A stretch of DNA of 29,664 nucleotides from JBMYZL01 sp965661765 (lineage in GTDB: Bacteria; Bacteroidota; Bacteroidia; Flavobacteriales_D; Sanyastnellaceae), in the NCBI GenBank assembly GCA_965661765.1, contig CBFIFE010000034.1, forward strand, positions 1 to 29,664, written 5' to 3'. Both the position numbers and the translations under genes were made by a program. Below are positions 16,528 through 23,273 of the stretch, one piece after another (position 1 is the first letter of the stretch; each line of letters starts with the position of its first letter). Under the pieces are notes generated by a model. The model did no database searches, had not been told where the DNA came from, and saw nothing but the letters and a program-made list of their open reading frames with translations.

Positions 16528-16624
16528 GGGGGTGACCAGGGTGACCAGGGTGACTAGGGTGACTAGGGAACGAGGGAGACCAGGGTGACTAGGGAGACTA
16601 GGGAACGATGGTGACCAGGGGAAT
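16519..16624 (+). repeat. G-rich 8-9 bp tandem array starting at the secA stop codon
   Basis: The plus strand reads as units GGAAACTAG (containing the secA stop), GGTGACCA, GGGTGACCA, GGGTGACTA twice, GGGAACGA, GGGAGACCA, GGGTGACTA, GGGAGACTA, GGGAACGA and TGGTGACCA, ending in GGGG. Two unit types (9-bp GGGTGACYA and 8-bp GGGAACGA) alternate. CTAG, usually rare in bacterial DNA, occurs five times. Runs of GGG with 5-6 nt between them fit the G-quadruplex pattern on the sense strand. Confidence 0.9.
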
Positions 16625-16645
16625 TACGAATAGAACGCGGAAACC

Positions 16646-17113
16646 ATGGAATTTTCAGTTGACCTTCCGGATTGGCAGACTTTGGAGAAGGCATCAGTTG
16701 GGCTGTCGGATGAAACGCCTCGGCTGTGGGGCACCATGTCGCCTGGCCAAATGTTGGCCCACGTCAATGGATTTTGCGAATTGTATTTGGGGGAACTTGC
16801 TGTCCCTTGGCCGATTCGGATGATTGCGCGGTTGATTGGCAGAAGATTCTTGGCACGGGTGGCATCCAAGTCGCCATCAGCGACGCCCAGAAACATGAAC
16901 ACCCTGCCTTCGCTCAAGCAAACTTCGGGGGCACCGAAACAGTTGGAAGAGGAAAGGAAGCGGTTTTTGCTTCATTGTCAGAGGTTTGCCGAAATGGAGG
17001 CAAAAGGGGGTATGGTGCAACACCAGATGTATGGCGAGATGGCGGCAGAGGACATTGCGGGGTTGGTGCGCCACCACACGGCGCATCATTTTCACCAGTT
17101 TGGTCTGATTTGA
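16646..17113 (+). CDS. DUF1569 (DinB-like four-helix) protein
   Basis: A 155-aa soluble protein with no signal peptide. The phrase MSPGQMLAHVNGFCELYLG near residue 30 and the terminal RHHTAHHFHQFGLI match the DUF1569 family within the DinB/YfiT-like superfamily. The histidines His39, and those at 141-148, are placed as in the metal site of these four-helix bundles. Some relatives are thiol-dependent S-transferases; substrate and partner here are unknown. The gene lies between two G-rich arrays in opposite orientation, each attached to the neighbouring gene. Its own stop codon is not in an array. Confidence 0.82.
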   Translation: MEFSVDLPDWQTLEKASVGLSDETPRLWGTMSPGQMLAHVNGFCELYLGELAVPWPIRMIARLIGRRFLARVASKSPSATPRNMNTLPSLKQTSGAPKQLEEERKRFLLHCQRFAEMEAKGGMVQHQMYGEMAAEDIAGLVRHHTAHHFHQFGLI

Positions 17114-17130
17114 TCTGTCAGCAATCGCGA

Positions 17131-17212
17131 CCCCTGGTCCCCCAGTCACCCCAGTCACCCTAGTCTCCCTAGTCCCCTAGTCCCCCTGGTCACCCTAGTC
17201 CCCCTAGTCCCC
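17131..17212 (-). repeat. G-rich 8-9 bp tandem array at the 3' end of the DUF72 gene
   Basis: On the minus strand the array reads GGGGACTAG, GGGGACTA, GGGTGACCA, GGGGGACTA, GGGGACTA, GGGAGACTA, GGGTGACTG, GGGTGACTG, GGGGACCA, GGGG. It begins inside the DUF72 coding sequence, supplies its last residues and its TGA stop (17190-17192), and runs on toward the DUF1569 gene. It has five CTAG tetramers and G-quadruplex spacing on the DUF72 sense strand. Confidence 0.9.
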
Positions 17213-18059
17213 TGAATAACCGGCAAGTTTCAGGCGTCAAAATGCTATCGGGTTGGTGAACCAAAAGATGGACCTCCCGCAGCCCGCCCGTCGCAGCCCA
17301 ACTTGAAATGCGCTTCGCCCATTCCTCGAGGCGGAACTTGTCCGACGGATGCCCCTCACAGCCGCCGAAGCGAAGGAGCAGGAACGGGGCCGTCAGGCGC
17401 ATGTGAACGGCATCTCGTCGCCCGGCGGTGTCGCTGATGACCGCCCCAATCCCCATTTGAGCGAGAAAGTCCCAGACCGCTTCGGCCTCTTGGCTGCCTG
17501 AGAACCAGTCCGGGTGGCGAAATTCGACAGCAATGGGAAGTTCCGTGGGCCAAACCTTCAAGTAATTCACCAGCCGCTCGGCGTGCTTTGGGGCAAAATG
17601 GGGAGGCAGTTGGATGAACGTGGGGCCGAGTTTGGTCCCCAAGGCCAAAATGCCATCGATGAAGTCATCCGTCGGCCCTTCGCAGTTCATGAAACGCCGG
17701 TAGTGGCTGATGATGGCCGGCATTTTCGGACAAAACCGAAAGTGCTCAGGCATGTGTTCTGCCCAGGCAGCCATCTTTTCAGGTGAATAAATGCGGTAGT
17801 GCGTGGCATTGTATTCGATGGTGTCAAAGGCCTGACCATAGTGGAACGGCCAAGTCCGTTGGGGTGCCTTGAGCGGGAAAACCGTGCCCCGCCAGGCCTT
17901 GATGTTCCACATGGTGCCGCCGGTGCGTAGGGTGGGGGCGCTCCAGGTGTTGGCGTGATGTGCCAGGGTGCGCTGGGTGACAGGTGCATCAGGTGGCAAC
18001 CGAAACGCATCTGCTGGAAGTGGTTGGACCTCTTGGGGGTCGAGTTTGCCAAATTTCAT
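17190..18059 (-). CDS. DUF72 family protein
   Basis: A 289-aa protein starting MKFGKLDPQEVQPL, as in flavobacterial DUF72 proteins. Typical DUF72 features are YGQAFDTIEYNATHYRIYSPE, HFRFCPKMPAIISHYRR, LGPTFIQLPPHF and AVEFRHPDWF; the family has a TIM-barrel fold and no established biochemical function. The last residues (RGLGGLG) are encoded by the G-rich array and are probably not ancestral. It is a single-gene minus-strand unit, divergent from the ComF-like gene with about 90 bp between them. Confidence 0.88.
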   Translation of the reverse strand: MKFGKLDPQEVQPLPADAFRLPPDAPVTQRTLAHHANTWSAPTLRTGGTMWNIKAWRGTVFPLKAPQRTWPFHYGQAFDTIEYNATHYRIYSPEKMAAWAEHMPEHFRFCPKMPAIISHYRRFMNCEGPTDDFIDGILALGTKLGPTFIQLPPHFAPKHAERLVNYLKVWPTELPIAVEFRHPDWFSGSQEAEAVWDFLAQMGIGAVISDTAGRRDAVHMRLTAPFLLLRFGGCEGHPSDKFRLEEWAKRISSWAATGGLREVHLLVHQPDSILTPETCRLFRGLGGLG

Positions 18060-18112
18060 TGCCCTGTGCCTTCGCGCCTACAAAGAAAAGGCCTTCGTTG
18101 ACAAAGTGTGGG

Positions 18113-18143
18113 TTGACGGGCAAGGAGATTTGGAAGAGGTTTG
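18113..18143 (+). promoter_or_regulatory. possible promoter of the comF-like gene (TTG-N20-GAGGTTTG)
   Basis: TTG (18113-18115), 20 nt, then GAGGTTTG (18136-18143) matches the consensus except for the first base of the -7 box. TTTG ends 5 nt before ATG 18149, the same spacing as at 7469 and 13123. Confidence 0.4.
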
Positions 18144-18148
18144 CGGGC

Positions 18149-18793
18149 ATGTGGAGGTTGATATTGCCGGGATATTGCACGGTTTGCGGCGTGCATGCGT
18201 CGGGTGCGTTGTTGCAGGGACATTGTGTCATCTGTGCGTTGGGGTGGCCGGATGTTCGTGGTCCGGCTGGGGCTGCGATGGTCGGCGGTCGCTTGCAAAC
18301 CGAATGGGCGGCCATGGGTTTTCGGGTGCCAGATGGGCCCACCCTACGGGGGCGGCTGTACGGATTGAAATATGGCGGCGAGCGGCACTGGGGAAGGGAA
18401 GCCGGCCGATGGGTCGCTGAGGGAAACGTGTGGCCCTTCAAGGGCGAGGACGTGGTTTTGGTGCCCGTGCCATTGCATTGGCGACGAAAATGGCATCGGG
18501 GTTACAACCAATCGGCCTGGATTGCCAAAGGGATGGCTGATGTTTGGGACGTTCCGGTGTGGGCCAAGGTGCTTCGTCGTCGCCGGCACGCCGCAAGTTT
18601 GACGGGTGAAGGTCGGGCAGGCCGCCAACGGGCTTTGCGACAGACGTATGCCGCCAACAAGGGCATCGAAGGGCGTTCGTTCGTGTTGGTGGATGATGTG
18701 TTGACCTCAGGGGCCACCTGCCGCGCAGCTGCTTCGGTGTTGGAGGCTGCAGGGGGACACTGGCGGGGCATTGCCGTGTGGGGCTTGGCTTGA
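18149..18793 (+). CDS. ComF-family phosphoribosyltransferase-like protein
   Basis: About 214 aa from ATG 18149, which places the zinc-finger-like Cys pairs right after the start as in other ComF proteins: CTVC at 10-13 and CVIC near 26-29. The C-terminal half is a PRTase domain with VLVPVPLHWRRKWHRGYNQS and the PRPP-binding loop FVLVDDVLTSGATCRAA. ComF supports DNA uptake in naturally competent bacteria, where it is thought to be a cytoplasmic partner of the ComF helicase; members are also widespread in non-competent species. An in-frame start at 17984 would overlap the DUF72 gene and is rejected. It begins a four-gene plus-strand run. Confidence 0.87.
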   Translation: MWRLILPGYCTVCGVHASGALLQGHCVICALGWPDVRGPAGAAMVGGRLQTEWAAMGFRVPDGPTLRGRLYGLKYGGERHWGREAGRWVAEGNVWPFKGEDVVLVPVPLHWRRKWHRGYNQSAWIAKGMADVWDVPVWAKVLRRRRHAASLTGEGRAGRQRALRQTYAANKGIEGRSFVLVDDVLTSGATCRAAASVLEAAGGHWRGIAVWGLA

Positions 18794-18802
18794 TTGGCGG
18801 GT

Positions 18803-18810
18803 TATCTTTG
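18803..18810 (+). promoter_or_regulatory. -7 box (TATCTTTG) upstream of msrC
   Basis: An exact TAnnTTTG match ends 9 nt before ATG 18820. A TTG 15 nt upstream is too close for a standard -33 element. It could give an internal promoter inside the comF-msrC run. Confidence 0.4.
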
Positions 18811-18819
18811 TGCGCAACG

Positions 18820-19320
18820 ATGGAAGGAGATTGGCACATTGATTTGTCGGCGGGCAAACCTGCCGCGTACGCAGCATTGCGTCAAGCGGTGTCGGCCCTG
18901 TTGACCGGGGAGTCGAATCGGACAGCGAATTTGGCGAATGCAGCAGCGGCGTTGTTCGCCACCTTCGGGTGGCATTGGGTGGGGTTTTATCTGGTGGATG
19001 CGGTTCGGGATGAATTGGTGCTTGGCCCGTTCCAGGGTCCAGTGGCTTGCACGCGGTTGCGGAGGGGAAAGGGTGTCTGCGCGGCGGCTTGGGAAAAGGC
19101 AGAACTCGTCAATGTGCCCGATGTGGAGGCGTTTCCCGGTCATGTGGCCTGCAGCAGTTTGTCCAAGAGTGAAATTGTGATTCCTGTTGTGGTGGATGGG
19201 CTGGTGGTGGCGGTGCTGGACATCGACGCGGCGGCGTTCGGCGCGTTCGACGCTGTGGATGAAGCAGGACTTGCTGCAATGGTTTCCGATCTTGAATCCA
19301 TGTGGATGACATGGGAATGA
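18820..19320 (+). CDS. msrC: free-methionine-(R)-sulfoxide reductase (GAF domain)
   Basis: A 166-aa GAF-fold enzyme that reduces free L-methionine (R)-S-oxide to methionine in the cytoplasm. The family signature is complete: GWHWVGFYLVD, LGPFQGPVACTRLRRGKGVC and VEAFPGHVACSSLSKSEIVIPV, giving the three expected redox cysteines Cys77, Cys87 and Cys111. The ATG at 18820 gives the normal family length; an earlier in-frame ATG at 18778 overlaps comF. It ends with an ATGA overlap into the next gene (19317-19320), so translation is probably coupled. Confidence 0.92.
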   Translation: MEGDWHIDLSAGKPAAYAALRQAVSALLTGESNRTANLANAAAALFATFGWHWVGFYLVDAVRDELVLGPFQGPVACTRLRRGKGVCAAAWEKAELVNVPDVEAFPGHVACSSLSKSEIVIPVVVDGLVVAVLDIDAAAFGAFDAVDEAGLAAMVSDLESMWMTWE

Positions 19321-20936
19321 GCTGTCGGTTCAACTCACGCATGTTGGGGGTGGGGCTGCTCGCGTCCGTTTTGTGGATGTCATGTGCCCAAGTGAATGCA
19401 CCGACGGGCGGCCCAGTGGACGAGGATCCGCCAGTGCTGTTGAGCAGTTCGCCGGCAATGGGTTCGACGTCCTTGCAACCCGAGCGCTTGGTGTGGGACT
19501 TTGATGAGTTCATTCAGCTGAAAAACACCACGAGCGAGATGTTCCTTTCCCCGCCTTTGGCGGGTGTGAACGCGCTGGAGACCAGGGTCAGAGGCCGGAC
19601 CGTTGAGGTGGCCTTTCCTGAAGATGCGGATTGGCAAACAGACCAAACCTACGTGTTGCATTTCGGTGCCGCCATCGTCGATTTGCACGAAGGAAATGCA
19701 GCCGATGGATTGTTGTGGGCTTTTTCCACCGGTGCCGTTTTGGACACTTTGGCCATTGTTGGGCAGGTGGTCCGTTCGGTCGATGCTGCCGCTGTGGAAT
19801 CGTGCCGTGTTTTTGCCTACCCCGAAGACCTGCCGTTGGATTCCCTGGTGTTGTCCTCGTCAGGCCATCCATCCCAAGTGGCTGTGACCGATGCCAATGG
19901 CCGGTTTGTCCTTCGGCATTTGGCGCCTGGGGGGTATCGGTTGCTGGCCGTTTCCGACGCGAACCGGGATTACCGATGGAATGCTGGAGAATCGGCGGCT
20001 TTGTTGCCAAACCCAGTCCAGGCGGGTGACACCACGCTGCACAAAATGATTCATGGGCCGACGGCCCCCCCGTTCCAAGCCCCGCGCATTGCAACGGCTG
20101 AGCGCGATTCGGCAGGGCTGATGCGCATGGCCTTTGCAGGAAATCCTGTGGCGAATGTGGCCTTCTACCGCAAGTCGGGCGGGTCGCTCGCCCACTTTGC
20201 CTGGGCGGACAGTGTGTGGGCTTGGTCGAATGGGGCGTCCGCCGGGGATTCGGTGGTTTGGCAATGGCGTTTGGGCTCAACCTCAGGATGGGACACCCTT
20301 CGGGTTCGTGATGCCCGTGCCAGTTTGTCCGGGCGAGCGCCGGCCCTGGATCCCGCGCAGCGGAAAACGCCGCGGTCCTTTCCTGTGCGTCAAAGGACGT
20401 TTTCTTGGAATCGGCCGATGGCCCAACTCGATACCGCGCGGGTGGTCGTTCGGAAAGATTCTGTGGCTCAACCATTGGATCAGTGGGCCTGGACATCTCC
20501 TCGGGATCTGGTTGTCGATGTGGAGGAAGGCGCTGGGGAGCAGTGGGCGATGCTGCTGCTGCCAGGGGCCGTGGAGGATGTTTGGGGTGCACAGAACGTC
20601 GACACCTTGTTGGCGGAGTGGTCCACCCATCCCGCGGACCACGCCGGGAAGTTGGTGGTGGCCTTGCAAGGGTTGACCACGCCGGGCTGGCTGCGGACCT
20701 CTTCATTGCCAGATTCCGTTCGGGTTGAGGGAGATACCACGGTGGTTTGGCCCCAAATCGCCCCGGGCAAAGTGACCCTAACGTTCAGTTCGGATGAAAA
20801 TGACGATGGGGAATGGACGTCGACGAATCCATTGGGGTGGCAATCGGCCGAGCCCCGAAGCGTTTTGCAAAAGGAATTGGAGATTCGCAGCAATTGGGAC
20901 GTCGAGTTGTCCGTTGATTTTCGTCAGAAGCCGTAA
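19317..20936 (+). CDS. lipoprotein with bacterial Ig-like (Big_5) domain
   Basis: About 539 aa from ATG 19317, which overlaps the msrC stop as ATGA; earlier ATGs at 19302 and 19311 are also in frame. The lipobox is LWMSC (Cys23), followed by CAQVNAPTGGPVDEDPPVLLSSSPAMGS, the opening of flavobacterial Ig-like Big_5 lipoproteins. A Big_5 domain spans roughly residues 30-140 and a carboxypeptidase-regulatory-like module follows (VTDANGRFVLRHLAPGGYRLLAVSDANRDYRW). The C-terminal half is beta-rich and ends in a calcium-loop-like DENDDGEW before the last strand. It probably sits on a membrane facing the periplasm or the surface; the ligand is unknown. Confidence 0.87.
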   Translation: MSCRFNSRMLGVGLLASVLWMSCAQVNAPTGGPVDEDPPVLLSSSPAMGSTSLQPERLVWDFDEFIQLKNTTSEMFLSPPLAGVNALETRVRGRTVEVAFPEDADWQTDQTYVLHFGAAIVDLHEGNAADGLLWAFSTGAVLDTLAIVGQVVRSVDAAAVESCRVFAYPEDLPLDSLVLSSSGHPSQVAVTDANGRFVLRHLAPGGYRLLAVSDANRDYRWNAGESAALLPNPVQAGDTTLHKMIHGPTAPPFQAPRIATAERDSAGLMRMAFAGNPVANVAFYRKSGGSLAHFAWADSVWAWSNGASAGDSVVWQWRLGSTSGWDTLRVRDARASLSGRAPALDPAQRKTPRSFPVRQRTFSWNRPMAQLDTARVVVRKDSVAQPLDQWAWTSPRDLVVDVEEGAGEQWAMLLLPGAVEDVWGAQNVDTLLAEWSTHPADHAGKLVVALQGLTTPGWLRTSSLPDSVRVEGDTTVVWPQIAPGKVTLTFSSDENDDGEWTSTNPLGWQSAEPRSVLQKELEIRSNWDVELSVDFRQKP

Positions 20937-20946
20937 ATTTCAGGTG

Positions 20947-22521
20947 ATGTTGAGACCCTTGTTGCACAGTTGGCTCGTTGTTGTTTTCGTGATGGCCTCG
21001 GCGGCATCTTTCGCTCAGGATGTGAACATCGTTGGGGCGAGTGCTTACTGTGCGTCCACGGGCATTCAGGGCTTCTATTATGTGAATGTCGTGCAGCAGT
21101 TTCCCGAATTTGGAACAGCTGATGGTTGGTTTTTTGAGTGGGAACCGGCGGCCTTTGTTGATGAGCCCACCGGCGAAGGGGAAGAGGGCCAAGGCATCAA
21201 CCTGGTCAATGCCACAGGAGATGTTGTTTTGGAGGTCATGGCGATCAATCCGGATGGCGACACGCTGTACGGAACGCGAAATTTGAGCTATTTCGACACA
21301 TTCACGGTGGATGTGGGACCAGATTTGGCCTTGTGCACTGGCGTGGGCGAAGGACTCGAGGCCATCCCATCGGACCCCGGGAGCAATTACACTTGGCAAT
21401 GGCAGCCGGGCTTTGGATTGGACAACCCCAATGTGCCCAACCCGACCCTCACCACGAATCAGAACATGACCTATACAGTCACGGCTTGGAGCATGCTCGG
21501 CGGCACCCAGATTTGCGAGGCGAGTGCAGAAATTTCGGTGGAGGTTCTGTTTCCGCCATTTGATTTGGGGCCCGACGAAGTGGCTTGTGAGGGCGAAGTG
21601 GTGACCATCGCTTCAGGTTTGCCCGGCACGACGGCGCACAGTTGGAACCTGCCCGGAGTGGGCAACGGTCCGATTGTTGATTTGACGACCACCCAACAGG
21701 TGGTTCTGACAGCTACTTCACCCGAAGGTTGCGTGCAGGAGGACAGCTTGACAGTGACCTTTTCCGCAGGACCCGAAGTGGACCTCGGTCCGGATGTGAC
21801 AGGCTGTTCAGAAGAGGGCATTGCCTTGGACGCCACCCCTTCCGAGTCGTCCATCGGTCCGTTCTTTTTTGATTGGTCGGATGGCGCTTCAGGCGGTGGC
21901 ATTCACACGGTTCACGCGTCTGGGGAATATGCGGTGGTGGTGACCGACGCGGCTGGTTGCGTGGGATCGGATGCCGTGGTGGTGACGGCTTTGGCCAGTC
22001 CATCTTTCAATACGCCGACGGACACGGTGTTTTGCTTCGAGGATTTTCCAGATGCTGTATACCAAATCTTTGTCCCCGCGGGCTACGCGAGCTACGCTTG
22101 GAACAACGGGGCTTCCGGCCCGGCAATTGAGGTGACGAGCCCGGGGCAATATTCCGTCGAAGTGACGAACAGCATCGGTTGCGCGGTGACCACGAACATC
22201 ACCGTGCAGTCGTTTTGTTCAGAGCCGTTGTTGTATGTTCCGTCGGCCTTCACGCCGGACGGCAACCAGATCAATGAGGTGTGGCGGGTGGAGGGACGGA
22301 ATTTGGCTGAATTCGAGTTGTTCGTTGCCGACCGTTGGGGCCAAATCTTGTGGCAGACCGACACCGTCGGTGCCGCCTGGAATGGCACTGGTCCGGGGGG
22401 GCAGTACTACGTCGATGCGGGTGTGTACATGTGGCGCGCGAGGTACAGGCACAAGTTGGACCCCAGTGGGGTGCTGAGTGGTTGGAAGGAACAATCGGGC
22501 CAGGTGGTGATCATCCGCTGA
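20947..22521 (+). CDS. secreted protein with gliding-motility-associated (CHU_C, type B) sorting domain
   Basis: About 524 aa from ATG 20947, which gives a good signal peptide (residues 1-24, cleavage near SFA-Q). The body contains several Ig/PKD-like repeats, each with VDLGPD or FDLGPDEVACEGE openings and Y-x-V-x-V-T endings (for example EYAVVVTDAAGCVGSD). The last 95 residues (YVPSAFTPDGNQINEVWRVEG, LFVADRWGQILWQTD, AGVYMWRARYRHK) are the CHU_C domain that directs export by the type IX secretion system. Function is probably adhesive or structural at the cell surface. It is 10 bp from the Big_5 lipoprotein gene. A TAAATTTC box ends 5 nt before the ATG. Confidence 0.92.
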   Translation: MLRPLLHSWLVVVFVMASAASFAQDVNIVGASAYCASTGIQGFYYVNVVQQFPEFGTADGWFFEWEPAAFVDEPTGEGEEGQGINLVNATGDVVLEVMAINPDGDTLYGTRNLSYFDTFTVDVGPDLALCTGVGEGLEAIPSDPGSNYTWQWQPGFGLDNPNVPNPTLTTNQNMTYTVTAWSMLGGTQICEASAEISVEVLFPPFDLGPDEVACEGEVVTIASGLPGTTAHSWNLPGVGNGPIVDLTTTQQVVLTATSPEGCVQEDSLTVTFSAGPEVDLGPDVTGCSEEGIALDATPSESSIGPFFFDWSDGASGGGIHTVHASGEYAVVVTDAAGCVGSDAVVVTALASPSFNTPTDTVFCFEDFPDAVYQIFVPAGYASYAWNNGASGPAIEVTSPGQYSVEVTNSIGCAVTTNITVQSFCSEPLLYVPSAFTPDGNQINEVWRVEGRNLAEFELFVADRWGQILWQTDTVGAAWNGTGPGGQYYVDAGVYMWRARYRHKLDPSGVLSGWKEQSGQVVIIR

Positions 22522-22527
22522 TCATCT

Positions 22528-22571
22528 GCTGCTCACCCGCTGCTCACCCGCTGCTCACCCGCTGCTCACCC
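22528..22571 (-). repeat. four perfect copies of an 11-bp repeat between convergent genes
   Basis: GCTGCTCACCC is repeated exactly four times; on the minus strand the unit is GGGTGAGCAGC. The first minus-strand copy supplies the last codon and TGA stop of the ktrA-like gene (22566-22568). The unit starts with GGGTGA like the 9-bp arrays elsewhere, and GGG tracts are 8 nt apart. It fills almost the whole 44-bp gap between the two convergent stop codons. Confidence 0.93.
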
Positions 22572-23255
22572 GTTGATTTCCAAGAACCGCTCGACCGCGT
22601 TCAAAGACCCGAAAACCACGAGAACATCGGTTTCGGCCAAGACCATGTCCGCCTTGGGCACACCGATGACATGCTCTGCCGCACCGCCCGCCTCCTCGGG
22701 GAATTGCCGACGAATGGTGATGAGCCGAAGGTTGTAGCGATTGGTCAAGTCAATGCTGCCCAAGGTCCGCCCCACGCAGTGCACCGGGGCATGAATCTCC
22801 GCAATCTCGTAATCATCTGGCAAACGCAGGAACCCGCCGATGTTCGGGTGAATGAGGCGTTCAGAGATGACGTTGGCCACCTCCGATTCGGGGCTCAAGA
22901 TTTCGTCGACGCCCAGGCTTCTGAGGATGCGCATTTGGTGGTTGCCATTTGCGCGCACAATCACACGAGGCACCTTGAGGTCGAGCAGATTGAGTGCGGT
23001 CAGGACCGTGGCCTCAAAGTTTTCCCCAATCGCCACGACCGCGGCATCCATCTCCTGAACCTTTTGGGCTTGTAACGTTCGGATGTCCGTGGAATCCAGG
23101 GTCACGGCCAAAGCCACATCGTCCTTGATGCTTTCGGTTCGAATGGGGTCATTGTCAAAGGTGAAGACCTCGGCCCCTTTGCCGGCGAGGGCGAGGGCGA
23201 TTTGGGTCCCATAACGGCCGATGCCAAATACGGCAAAGCGAGAGGAGCGCAGCAT
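22566..23255 (-). CDS. ktrA: potassium channel regulatory subunit (KtrA/TrkA, RCK domain)
   Basis: A 229-aa cytoplasmic protein with an RCK_N domain (1-120: FGIGRYGTQIALAL nucleotide-binding loop, Gly11, Gly13, Gly16; Asp34 at the end of strand 2) and an RCK_C domain (about 135-220). Such proteins form rings that gate KtrB-type potassium transporters in response to ATP/ADP or c-di-AMP. The membrane subunit is not in the window. It is the last gene of the minus-strand run, 18 bp after kynU, and its stop lies in an 11-bp G-rich repeat. Ktr is favoured over Trk because it has one RCK unit, as in KtrA, not two as in E. coli TrkA. Confidence 0.88.
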   Translation of the reverse strand: MLRSSRFAVFGIGRYGTQIALALAGKGAEVFTFDNDPIRTESIKDDVALAVTLDSTDIRTLQAQKVQEMDAAVVAIGENFEATVLTALNLLDLKVPRVIVRANGNHQMRILRSLGVDEILSPESEVANVISERLIHPNIGGFLRLPDDYEIAEIHAPVHCVGRTLGSIDLTNRYNLRLITIRRQFPEEAGGAAEHVIGVPKADMVLAETDVLVVFGSLNAVERFLEING

Positions 23256-23273
23256 GGTGGAAAGTTCGGGGAA

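Noticed and set aside
16519..16624. CRISPR array
   Set aside because: Units are 8-9 bp with no unique spacers and no cas genes are nearby.
16519..17212. DUF1569 gene as a cassette mobilised by inverted flanking arrays
   Set aside because: The two arrays differ in unit order and each is anchored to the stop codon of its own neighbour gene, so the inverted layout follows from gene orientation.
19588..20706. 372-codon minus-strand frame across the Big_5 lipoprotein gene
   Set aside because: Pro/Arg-rich low-complexity translation typical of antisense frames; the plus-strand gene has a lipobox and recognisable domains.
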